Assembly: GCA_023078685.1 (NCBI GenBank)
Contig: JALGAS010000004.1
Coordinates: forward strand, 3,534,001-3,598,000
Length of the DNA: 64,000 bases
DNA from: Neopestalotiopsis rosae
Lineage: Eukaryota > Ascomycota > Sordariomycetes > Amphisphaeriales > Sporocadaceae
Reading direction: 5' to 3'
The position numbers and the translations under genes were made by a program. The notes beneath the pieces were generated by a model. That model did no database searches and was not told where the DNA came from. It saw nothing but the letters and a program-made list of their open reading frames with translations. Shown piece after piece: positions 31,929 to 43,100 of this stretch; position 1 is the first letter of the stretch; the number at the start of each line of letters is the position of its first letter.

Positions 31929-33362
31929 CAGTGGCGGAAACTTGAGGTGCGTTCGGGCGATGTGGTATCAAGGTGTGTATTGTAGGATGGAGTCTGTACC
32001 ATTGATGGAATACAACGGGCTGGGGAACGTGGTAAATAAGATGACTGCTCCTGCAATTGATTGACAAGATTTTCTCCGTCCACTTAAATATGTTCTGTAG
32101 ACTTCAATGGCAGGCTGATTGGTTATGGATGTCTTGATTTGATATTGAAATCACGTCCTCGACGTGACTTCTATGAGTCCCAATACGCGTTATGGTATTT
32201 ATATGGAACTCGGATCTCTCTGATAATCTTTACTTTATGAACGACAATCATATTTCAGTTTCCAGGAGCAACACCAAAAACAACAACAGTAACATGGCCC
32301 TCAACAAAACCTACAACAGCCAGCAGTACCAAAATTCAGGCTCCCATCGACGTCTTGGTGTGACTCAGAACTCTGTTCTCTTTTGTAATGGCAACTCTCA
32401 AGTCGTGTGAACCGGGCCTGCGAAGAAACTACTCGACATTACGATGAAAAAGGACGTACATGCTTGTGATGACATGCCAGCATCTTGCAAAATAGTTGGA
32501 TGATAGATGCCTAAGGTAAGTGGTGAGGACCTACCTGACCAACTTTGTGCGTGGTCACCGAAAGCATATAGGTTAACAAAATGTCTGTTCGTTTCGTTTA
32601 CATGCTTAGCCTGGATGCGAGAGGATACAGACACAAAGCAAATTCAGAGGAAGGTTCTGGTCATCTGGCATCTTTTGGTTTGGAATCCCACCGAACCAGC
32701 AATCTGGCCAACAAAGAGCTCTCCTGGGAAACCAAATTCCCAACCGAGCATCTTTCTTAGGCCTGACTTTGCACGTTTTCCATTTTGATCACAAAGAAGT
32801 CAAATCTTGATAACCCAGTAACCGGAGTAGAACTTGATTAAAGTGTTCTAGCTAAAGCCGCGGCTACGAAACATGTAGACTTCAATCCCAATGTTGGAAG
32901 GGTGACCCGTAGGGGGGTGGGGGAATCGGATTGATAGGTGTTTCTACCATCAAGTCGTCGAATAGCCATTTGACAAATGGGAAGTAGAAATTCCAATAGC
33001 AGTTGAAATTGTTTTCATGGCTCGGGCTGGGAGGATCGCAACAAGCGATAGTAAGCTCGCGGACGGCTTGCTACAAATTCTTGTAATCAGCAGTATTCAT
33101 CGAGCAAAGTTAAATTGAATCATTAGGTGCCTGCTGATGCAAGGGGAGTGATAAAAATGACTTGAGTTCGACGGTGATAAAAAGTACCGAATGGTGAAGC
33201 GAGAGCGGAGGGGGGAAATAAAAGGTCAAAAGGGGCTTGTTCGCGTCAATTTGAGCGCAAGGTATGGACTTTACTCACTCGGGTCACGTTTGAGACTTGC
33301 TACATGTTACTCTGTTAGCTTTCTTCACAATGACAGTGGAGAGGTTAAATTTAAAATGTGTG
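31929..33362. other. intergenic region, no gene seen
   Basis: 1.4 kb of AT-rich sequence with only short, featureless frames on either strand. Confidence 0.5.
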
Positions 33363-33554
33363 TCATACCAAAGCATGTGCGTGTATATTGTCAAGCTTTT
33401 CTTTGGCCCGTCTGTGTAGTTCTTCCAACGGTATCCTCTCGAAGGATGCCGCGATGGGGGCAGCGGTGTCGTCACTGGCTGGTTGTAGTTCTCGAGATGG
33501 ATGGGCAACGACACCAAGTGCCAACAGGGGTGTAAGAATCATGGAGATGCGCAT
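33363..33554 (-). CDS. small secreted peptide candidate
   Basis: 63 codons. A clear signal-peptide pattern (MRISMILTPLLALGVVA, cleavage likely before HPSR) is followed by a charged 45-residue mature part rich in Ala, Glu and Arg, with no cysteine. The last codons read TTG GTA TGA, and GTATGA could instead be a splice donor, so a further short exon is possible. It could be an effector, a propeptide fragment or a chance frame. There is no family match that I know. Confidence 0.4.
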   Translation of the reverse strand: MRISMILTPLLALGVVAHPSRELQPASDDTAAPIAASFERIPLEELHRRAKEKLDNIHAHALV

Positions 33555-36452
33555 CTTCGTGTGTCTGTCGTTATCCTGCTTGAGGCTGAATTTCGGATGA
33601 CGAAGATTGTGACGGAGACAGGGTAATGATCAAGAGAGTACGTGGAAGCAGAATGGATTATATAGAAGTATTACAAGGAGGCCGATGAATCATCGTATAT
33701 ACTACTATCCGCCAGGTTCCAGCCACCGGACTGCACAATATGTGCTAGATCATCTTGATTTCATTCAAACCATTTCGGAGTTCTCAGCCGGGCGACGAGC
33801 AGATACGGATATTATGTCAACGCTGCAGGTTCCTCGCGAGATTTCGTCATGACTTGGATATTCAACAAGACTTGGCTTTCATCGAGAACAAAGAATTGGA
33901 TGTAGCCATCACGAAAATGCAATTTTGATACACAATGGGGCCAGAAAGCACGCAGAGAGTCATTCCAATGCTAATCCTCGGCCCATTGTGCACGCGACAT
34001 TCTGCTGGCCCCAGCCCTTCTAAAGTCATCGTGTATGGAGCGTCTCGGGTGAACATCGCTTTGGCATCAGTCCGTGGAGAAAGTTCTTTTACAGAAAATA
34101 TTTTCAAGTTGCGTTGGGTTCATCATCTGAGGCTATGGGTCTCGGATGCGACTTTATCCGATTCCAGCACTTTGAATGCTTTCCGAGCTGTGCATTGATT
34201 ACAACCCAAAACCGTATGACGGGTCGATTTCTCTGCATCGGAGTGTGTTCAACGTTTGAAATTGGGCTACTTGTGATGTTTTCTTTATTTATTTTTTTCC
34301 ATGATTATTCATTTTGTTGCTTCGGTCAAGTAGTCTCCGCAGACAAGACGCGTTGAACTTACATAAGTAATACGTGTGTATGATCTCAAGAATGCCGATT
34401 TGGACTGGAATATGAACTCTACTCTATGCGGACTTGGCGTTAAGGAACTTTGGTCGGTTTAACTCACCTCAAGCAGGTCAATCAGGGCTTGCTGTTTGGA
34501 AAGTGACACTAATATGCAGGAACTGTGATATCCCCAGCCATTGGGGTAAAGTCGGGAGAGGAGAGTACGTGTCGGATCTTCTTCTTCGGAAGCTGTCAGC
34601 CAATATGTCATGACTGCATGGCAGCCAGGTCCGTAATATGATCCTGGCAGTGTCTTGAATAAGGTGAAGTTGCTTGCGAACGATGATTGGACCCTGTTGG
34701 ATTTCGGAGGAGTGGAAGCCAGGATTGTAAGACGCAGCTGAAAATAGACAGCTGCAGCTTTCTTTTTGTCCAAGCTGAGAAGCGCTAAGGATTTGGGGGA
34801 TTGAGACGCCGACAGCTTGGATGATCGGCATGATTGACCGACCCTCTTTGCCATTTGGGTGCATGAACTCTGTTCACCCTTGTTCTAGGTGTGATGTGCA
34901 ATCAAGATCAGATGCTCTTTGTGGTATATGATTGGAGACCATCAGCATCTTATTGGGGAAAAAGTTTGGTCGGTCACCTAACAACCTAAATTGCCGCCCG
35001 TGGACCCTTCTGACAGAGGCGGTTGCTAGGGGGCCCCAACCAGTGGGACAGCCGCATAAAGGTCATCAACGTGCGAATGCTGTTGGGCGGGTGCGAGAAC
35101 AGTCAACTCCTTTCGAAATATGGATTTTGATCATGAGAAAAAAAAGATGCCAATAGCCATGGTTTTCGTAGTTTATTTTATCGTGAGTGCTGAATAGCGA
35201 GTTCTGGTAACGGATCACTACATGCATGCATGACCGGGCAGTCTTCAGCTGACAAACGAATTATTACAAGGCAAAAGAATGCTGCTAGGATGTCAAAGTT
35301 GGGCCACTCTCTTGTCAGGCGTGGTGCCCATGTACCGACGGTTTGGTTTGTAGCACACGACCTTTGCCTCCTTGTATTTTTGGCCCCCGAAACGACACTC
35401 GTGACGCCAATCAACTGTCATTCACTGCTAAAAGCTGTCGCAGGTCAGTCCCTAGTGACAGACAATGAACGAATGGAATGCTCCCCCTTCCGCCGAATTT
35501 CCTTCCCGCGTAGAAAATAATGAATCTGGCCTTTCTCTGACTGAGGCGCTTCTATTTTAAGACATTATTTTTCTCCTTTGAATCCGACTCCTCTTCAACA
35601 ATAGCGCGCCCCTATATATGCTCAGCTGGGTAGTCCTTACTTCATACATAGTACAGAGCAAGGGATTACAAGGAGGACAGCCTTATATTACTTGATTCCT
35701 GCCTGCCGCCCTCCCATTTACTATGCTATGGGGGAGATCGGGCGGTCAGTTAATCAATCAATCATCGACTCGCATCCACTTTCATTTGCGTGCGACACGT
35801 GCATCGTCTTGACAAATCGATCTGGGAATCTGTCACTTGAAGAAAAAGGAACGGGGTTAATCACAGATAAGAACAAGTCCATGACTCCTTTATATGCGGC
35901 ACTTGTCCGCATTGTCCGTCCCACTCTGCCGCCGACTTCCAAAAAAGAGACCCCGGTAACAGCCATCGTAGCCCTGTCGACCGGCGACTTGGGTCTTCCC
36001 ATTCCACTTATACACACCTAAAAAGAAAATTCTAAATTCCCTCCAGGGGTCTAGGAACCAGCTTCCATACCTACCTGTGCTCAGACACCCTACCAAACCT
36101 ACTTACCTTCAGCTATTATTACCTACTGCCTACCTACCAGTGCCCTGCGCGAACGCCGAGTCTCCGGCTCGCCGATTATCCTGCCTTGGGGTAATGTAGT
36201 AGGTATTCACCTAACCTACTTACATACATTGTATAATAAGTTGCGTCATTGCGCCCTACCTACCACCCACCCCATTAGGTATCATTTGACACCTCTGGAC
36301 GGCCACCACTGCTACCAGTACCTAGCACCACCCTCACCACCACTCACCACCACACACCACCCACTGCCACCATCTCGACCGCCGTGGCCCTCTCAGCAAG
36401 TGGGCGTCTTTCCCAGCGCTGCCCACACCGACTGGTGAGACGCCCGACCGTT
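33555..36452. other. long intergenic region and phosphatase promoter
   Basis: 2.9 kb. From about 36050 to 36400 it is rich in CTAC, ACCT and CACC repeats, a common look for the leader of housekeeping genes in these fungi, here preceding the phosphatase ATG. Frames at 33862-34107 and 34459-34864 have no recognisable features. Confidence 0.5.
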
Positions 36453-38164
36453 ATGACGGACTCGAAATCTTTCTCGTCGCGCTTCCGGCGCAATGGGCGC
36501 AAGGGTAATCGCGCTGCCTCGCCTGCCTCGTCGTCTCCCGGCGGGCTGTCGCCGGCTACTTCTACTACTACTGTAGTCGCTGGTGGTGCTGGCGCAGATG
36601 CGACTACCGATGACGACAATACGACCAGCCGCCAAGCCTCTACCAAGTCGAATGCCTCCCATCTCGCGGCCAAGACGACAAACTCCCCTCCCGTCCTCAC
36701 CATAACCACGACCACGCATACGACTGCGCGCCCTCATACTGCCCACGGCAGCGCCAACGGCGGTTCGTCGCCCTCGCCCAGCTTCTTCCCCAAGCCCAAG
36801 TCGCCCTTCAGCAAAAAGTTCCATTTCCCCAGTCGGTCTTCGCATAAGCGCGCAAGATCTCCTGCGCCTGCCGCCCTGCCCCAACCGACCTCTCCTGTGC
36901 TGGTAAAGCAAGATGCCATGTTGGATCACGAAATGATGTCACCTGGCAAGGGTGCCGGCGCTGCGAGTCCGGTGCAGGCGAAGGGGGGCCGGACACAAGG
37001 ATCAGACAAGAGGGATCAGAATAAGCAGCAGCAGCAGTCTCCGAGAGTCCCCGCCTTCTTGAACATGTCCGAGCAGGGTACGCCGCATCTCCTATCTTTT
37101 CTTCCCCCATCGCTTGCGACTGACGAGGGTCGTGTGCTAACCGAAATACGTGTGTCACAGAGATTCTCCACAAGTACCAGGAAATTCAATGGAACGAGCG
37201 CAACCGCGTGTTGCAGTCCATGACGAATAGCTCACCAACATTCAAGTTTGCTCAAGTGGACTCGGTGTACCGTCCGCTCGACCGGTATGGCAACATCCAG
37301 CCGTGGAACAATAACCGAGTGAAGCTGCAGGTTCCCGAGGGTTCTACCGACTACATTAATGCCTCGCCTATTGTTTTGCGGTCGCCTCTAGCGCCGGAGC
37401 AGCGCTCGCCGCACAAGTATATCGCCATGCAGGGGCCTACTGGCAGAACATCCGAACACGTGTGGCGCATGGTGGCGGAACAGATGGAGAGTCCGGCTGT
37501 CATGGTTATGTTAACCGAGACTCGCGAGAATAACATGGAAAAGTGTTTCCCTTACTATCCACACAATGCAGACGAGTCACTCGACATTGGAGAACACGAC
37601 GAGTTCCAAGATGGATGGCGAGCGCAGGTCAAGTGCTTGGAAGTGGAAGAAAGGGCCGAGGGCGCAATCGAGATGCGAAAGTTGCAAGTCCAGGTCGAAG
37701 GCCGGGAGGATAACATGGAGGTATGGCATTTGCTATACAAAAAGTGGCCAGACTTTGGCGTGCCTACTCTCGAAGACATTGGCTCCTTTCTGGATCTAAT
37801 GGAACTATCCCGGGTCAAGAATGCTCACGAGGACAACCCGCGGATCGTTCACTGCTCCGCTGGTGTGGGACGGAGCGGAACTTTTATTGCTCTCGAACAT
37901 CTCTTGAGAGAGGTTGACTCGGGAGACTTGGAAAAGTATGATGAGGTTCACGGCAGCGAGGCATCGGACCTCGTCTTTGACACAGTGAATGCGTTGAGGG
38001 AGCAGCGCAAGATGATGGTACAAGCGGAATCGCAATACCTCTTCATTTATAAAGTTTTGAGGAAGCGCTGGATGGAAAAGTACGGCCTCGAAGATGATCA
38101 GGGAGGTGAGCCAGCGGCAAAGCGTTTGGGGGTCGGACAAGATCCCTTTGTGGAGGATGACTAG
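36453..38164 (+). CDS. classical protein tyrosine phosphatase
   Basis: Exons 36453-37077 and 37161-38164 (83-bp intron) encode 542 residues. The first 200 residues are low-complexity and rich in Ser, Thr, Pro and Lys, likely a regulatory or docking region. The catalytic domain begins near ILHKYQEIQWNERNRV. It contains RYGNIQPWNNNRVKL (phosphotyrosine loop region), YIAMQGPT, the WPD loop at 404-406, the P-loop HCSAGVGRSG with nucleophile Cys440 and Arg446, and a Q-loop in QAESQYLF. All catalytic residues are intact. By analogy with fission-yeast Pyp1/Pyp2 and budding-yeast Ptp2/Ptp3 it may dephosphorylate MAP kinases. The ATG chosen gives MTDSKSFSSRFRRNGRK. Confidence 0.93.
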
Positions 38165-39276
38165 GGGCAAATCTCTCGAAGGGGACAACAGACCCCGTCG
38201 CCCTTTAGACTGGCACGCCTCCTCGACCGCGGTGTAAATATTCACACGCCGATTCGACGTCGTCCCAAGCATTGCAGAGAGCGAACTTTACCCAGCACAG
38301 ATTAAGAACGCATCACCTTGCGCTCAGGTAGCTGTTCCATGAGGCGTTGCGGTGGCTACTGTCGAGGGCGACAGGCGATACATTCGGAAGGAAAAGGAAA
38401 ATGGGGAATATAGGGAATCTTATTTTTGGCTCCTTGAGTAGGGCATTGCATGGAGCAGCAGAAAGGCATTAAGGATATTGTACATGAGAGGCAACGCTTT
38501 TGTATTTTTCTTTTCAGCATTTCCGGCAGCATTGGTAGCATTGGCACGGGACGTTATAAGTCTTTTCTGTGCCCGAGGCAGATGGTGACGTTCAGATACC
38601 CAAAATTCGTTTGATAGACAATAGACATGGCATGAGTTCGATTCCGCGAACATACGTTGATTTTCCGGCTTCACATATTCAACTGAATGGCATTGAGAGT
38701 CACAACCATTCGCATTACAGTCGACTTGGTGTTTATTGTATGCCACGGATCAAACGTGTACGTGTTGCTGTCAGACCTTGAGTTAAAATTACACCGATTT
38801 AATGAGTATGCAAAAAAAGAGACTTAGATCGTACATCAGGAAAGGAGACATTGCATACGAAGAGACCTCATAGGACATGTTCATCTAATAGGGCTGCATG
38901 AGGATTGAACTCACCCCAAATGCCAACTTGGGCAATGAAACCCCGTCAAATCAATCGTTCTCTATTGCTTACCAAAGAGGGTTTGATCTTTACCCCACAG
39001 ATGGATGCTCCGTGACGCCATGATCTCATCATTCGCACCTCCTTATCCGAACAACTTAGAAGTGGTTGTATATCACTTGTTTATTGGCCGGTGTTCAATT
39101 GAATGACTTCAAATGCCCGGGAGATTCAGGTCATGTTGATTATGTCTCCAAGTTGATCATAAGAATCTCGATTCCTGTCAACCTACAGTACTATTCCGTT
39201 GCTCCTACCCCAAGCTCGATATAGATTCTTTTTCTGTGCCATCTCAGACGATATCACCAGAGTGACGAGGGACTCA
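38165..39276. other. intergenic region, no gene seen
   Basis: 1.1 kb separating two plus-strand genes. Short frames only; no tRNA-like fold could be supported. Confidence 0.55.
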
Positions 39277-40110
39277 ATGGCTTCTCCCCACGCAAAGCCG
39301 GACCTCCTCGAGCTCGGCAAGCGGCTGCTGGCCGAGGGCCCGCACAAGACGTGGCCGGCTTCGCGCCGGGTCCGGATCCTGTTCAACGGCGTCTACGTAG
39401 CCGACACCACGGACGCCCTGTTCGTGTGGGAGCACCCGTACTACCCGTACTACTACGTCCCGCTGGCCTCGTTCGCCCGCGGCGTCCTCCACGACAACTC
39501 CCAAGGTGACGACGGGCCCCTGAGCCTCATGGGCCTGCACGTGGGCGGCCGCACCACGGACCGGGTCCTGGGCTTCGGCGCGGATCTGGCGGTAGGGCAC
39601 CACGGAAAAGACGACGGCGGCGTCAGCCCGGGCGCGCGTCCGCTGGCGGGCCGCGTCCGCGTCGAGTTTGGCGCCGCCGACGCCTGGTTCGAGGAGGACG
39701 CGCGCATCTACGTGCACCCCAAGGACCCGTTCAAGCGCATCGAGATCTTGCACTCGACGCGGCCGGTGGCCGTGTACGTGGACGGCGGGCAGAAGGTGGC
39801 CGAGGCCGGGACGTCCTGGCACCTGCACGAGACGGGCCTGCCGGTGCGGTACTACCTGCCGCCGACCTCGGTGCTGGACCCGGCCGCGCTCCGGGACAGC
39901 GGCACGGAGACGCAGTGTCCGTACAAGGGCGTGGCGTCGTACCATGATGTCGTCGTCGGGGATCGGACCTTTAAGGATCTGGTGTGGTACTACCGCAACC
40001 CTACGCACGAGAGCGCCCTCATTGCTGGGTGTCTGTGTTTCTACAATGAAAAGGTTGATATTGAGCTCGACGGGGTCAGGCTGGAGAGGCCAAAGTCGGT
40101 GTTCTCTTGA
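39277..40110 (+). CDS. DUF427-domain protein (two modules)
   Basis: An intronless gene for 277 residues with two DUF427 (NTP-transferase-like beta barrel) modules. The first is around residues 32-66 (VRILFNGVYVADTTDALFV, YYPYYYVPLASF). The second is around 175-273, with VYVDGGQKVAEAGTSW, YYLPPTSV, CPYKGVASYHDV and ADG-like NEKVDIELDGV. The biochemical role is unknown. Coding sequence to about 39960 is very GC-rich with C/G-ending codons, while both flanks are AT-rich. That fits strong codon selection or acquisition from a high-GC bacterium, in which DUF427 genes are common. The start is the ATG of MASPHAKPDLL. Confidence 0.88.
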   Translation: MASPHAKPDLLELGKRLLAEGPHKTWPASRRVRILFNGVYVADTTDALFVWEHPYYPYYYVPLASFARGVLHDNSQGDDGPLSLMGLHVGGRTTDRVLGFGADLAVGHHGKDDGGVSPGARPLAGRVRVEFGAADAWFEEDARIYVHPKDPFKRIEILHSTRPVAVYVDGGQKVAEAGTSWHLHETGLPVRYYLPPTSVLDPAALRDSGTETQCPYKGVASYHDVVVGDRTFKDLVWYYRNPTHESALIAGCLCFYNEKVDIELDGVRLERPKSVFS

Positions 40111-43100
40111 TGTGGTTGACTATCATGGGCATTATAAGAGGAAGAAAAGAAAAACATTTGTGATTTGCGCACATTCATCAACGTAGTGATTACAATGAGG
40201 AAAGCGAGACCAGGACTCCATCACACAAATTTTAGTATATTGCGACTTTTATAGGAGATTTGGAGTTTCGAAATTATGATATGAGAGCATGATAAAGAAA
40301 ATCTCAGATACAAACATCGCGCACACGCATCTATTTCTATGAAATCAAACTGCATAAGAAAAAATGAAAGATGGTTTTTGTGGCATATTGCTACCGTTAC
40401 CTCTATAGTCCATCAAAGTAGAATACTCGCCGTGAATATATCAAAAGTGTGAGTCTGAGTGCATAATATAAAACATCAATCTCGTGATTATATAGTTCTT
40501 CAATTTTCGCGAGTCAGACAAGTCGCTTTACAATATCTTTAATTACACAAGATTGATTCCAGCTAAGACCAGACGCATCAATGTGATCAAATAGATGTCA
40601 TAATGCAATTCAGCTACAGCAAATGCAACAATCCAAAGAATCTCAAGACTATGGCTTTTCAACATGGAGGCGTCTCGAGCTGTCGGATGTCGCCATGTCT
40701 CTGAACTTAGATACATACGTACATCATGACACGAGTCAAGAGCCTGCATATTTCAAGGTGTTGGATAAGGGAGACATGCTCTCCAGCGCCCCAGCCGCAA
40801 AATCCTGTGCTGGCCAGCAGAGGGGTTTCGTGTAACAGATAGTAGACCGAATCAATAAACCGAATTAAGTTTGCCTTGCCTGCCCTTTGAAAGCCGTGTG
40901 ATACAAGACATCCCGAAGCTTCCTTGGCTTCGGAGCAGATGACAAACCCCCCGTCCTTGGCGGATATATGCCTACATGGTAAGTGCCAGTTACCAAAGAC
41001 TGGCGAAGAAGGGTTTGAGCGCAGAGTACGTAGCGGTTAAGGTCTAGATAAAACCTGGAGTATGTGGAGAAAGCGGGAGGCCAACCCGAGCGGCTGAGTT
41101 CAAAAACGGCTGAGGGTCATTGAACCGGCACCACCTTCCTTGCTAATTATAATATGCCTTCTGGGGCCCGTTTACCATACTACGGAATAACCTGGATTCA
41201 TTCTAATGTTCAAAACGGGCAAGCAAGTCATGCCGTGCTGACATGTCAGGGACTCAGGGCTGGGTCTTGGTATAGGGAGTCGGCCATACTCCGCCAAATC
41301 TGGGGCTACACACAAGTCTGAACGCGGCCATGGTAATATGCAAGGGCAATGGCCCGGCCGTGCTCTCAGAATAGAAACAATACAACTGCGCTGCTGCATT
41401 GAGTCGTCATGAACAACCCATTTGTAGCAGCGTCTAGCCCTTCACGGATTTGACGGGTGATTGCGCTCATCCGGGAACCTCTTTTTGGGTTCTTGAATGG
41501 CGGACACGGCATAAAGGACTTGCAGAAAATGGCGACAAGGTTACAGAAGGCATATCATTGTCCTCCCAGTTTGGACACACATGGTTACATCCTATTCCGT
41601 GCGCAACACGTGTAGTACGTGCAATGCATCCGGGCGAATATGCAGAGCAGTCAAAGCAGTGTGCGACCCAAACCACGCATGCGGATGCACCCCGGATCAT
41701 CACTCCCTCTCGGAAACTGGTGCATGTTGGGCCGTAGGATGGGCGTACAGTTTTTGCCACCAAGAAAATCAGGCTGATCGGCGCAAGAGGCAGTATAGCC
41801 TTCAGGCGCAATTCGCAAAGGCCTCCTGGATCCGGGGCGCCTTCTCGTATGGCATCAGGATCATCGCCCTGAAAGTATCATTGACGGGAGGAGGGGAAGG
41901 AAAGGCTCAGCTATCGACGATCCAACGCGCGTTGGGCGGTAAAGCTTGGATCATAGAGTTTGGGAGCCCGGCCAGGAATACGGAAATCTCCGTGCTCTCG
42001 AAGGCTTCTGGACGTCGTGATGGAACGGAAGAGTCCAGCGCTTTGACGACCAGGGTGGGAGTGCCTTTTGTTACATCCCTGGAGGCCACGCGAGAGAGTT
42101 TGGCAGCAGGCCCACTGTGACAGCACTGCTTACCATTCAGAATGCTGTGAGCAAGAGTTGGGAAGATAAGGATGCATGATCGGCCATGTAATCAAAGGAT
42201 ACGGCAGGTTGATCACGATGATCCCGCTGCGACAAAGCTTCAAGAACCTCATCCCTTTCTCCTGTGCCATGCTGTTCAGTCGACGATAGACTTTGCCCAT
42301 GCCTGAAGCCAACATCCATGCATTCTGGGGTACGGATAGAACGCCTGATAGGGCCGCATATATGGTTGGGAATGGCGCAAGGGCAACATGGGCTATCAAT
42401 CACACCGTGGGAGCCGGTGGGATGTATTATTCCAGACCCAGACGAACACTGGGGGACAAGCTTCTGGAAGGTTTCTGAACAGAGAGACCTTGTCAGTGCA
42501 AAATGGGTCATGCTCCAACCCCTGGTGATCGGAACAAACCCCATATTCAGAGCATGGTGTTGTGATCTCGGTCGCATTGATTACATCCGAGGCATTCCTT
42601 GATGCAAAGATGACTACGTTATGCTCTGACAATGCTTGATGCTATTGTAAGTGATCACAAACCGTCGCCGGATGTAGATGAATTTTGCAATTCTCGGCGC
42701 TTCTTCAGGATTTCAAGCTGGAATCATGATCGAGGTGCAGCGGATGCCATAATGACAGTTCCCCGGATGACCGCATAACGCTAGGTTTTAGATGCGCCGT
42801 TCCTGTAGTTCCCCGGCGGGACTAAGGCTGCGCCGCTCATGTACCAGAGGAGAACTCGCACATCGCGAAGAGCTGCTGTGATCGAGAGACCAATGCAGCT
42901 CATTTTAAGATGCAACAGCACATGCCAAACGGTTGATAGCGCGCGTCCGCACCGGGGCCATGCTGCGTGGCTTATTACAGCGAGATATGTTGGCAGCGCA
43001 TCAACCCTCAGATAGATGGTGAGCACTGACTGTATGTTTTACTGAATTCCCAGAATCCCAAGCGGTGTAGGGAACATCCATGCCTTTTTTTTTCCCACGA

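Noticed and set aside
33862..34107. Minus-strand frame of 81 codons
   Set aside because: It begins at TTG and shows no signal peptide or domain; treated as chance.
36344..36929. Long minus-strand frames opposite the phosphatase N-terminus
   Set aside because: They are antisense to a GC-rich low-complexity coding exon, rich in Arg/Gly, and contain no motif.
38630..38660. T-loop-like GAGTTCGATTCC suggesting a tRNA
   Set aside because: No matching acceptor, D or anticodon stems could be drawn around it.
41467..42577. Several frames of 110-180 codons on both strands
   Set aside because: Mutually overlapping, no motifs and odd composition; consistent with chance frames in noncoding DNA.
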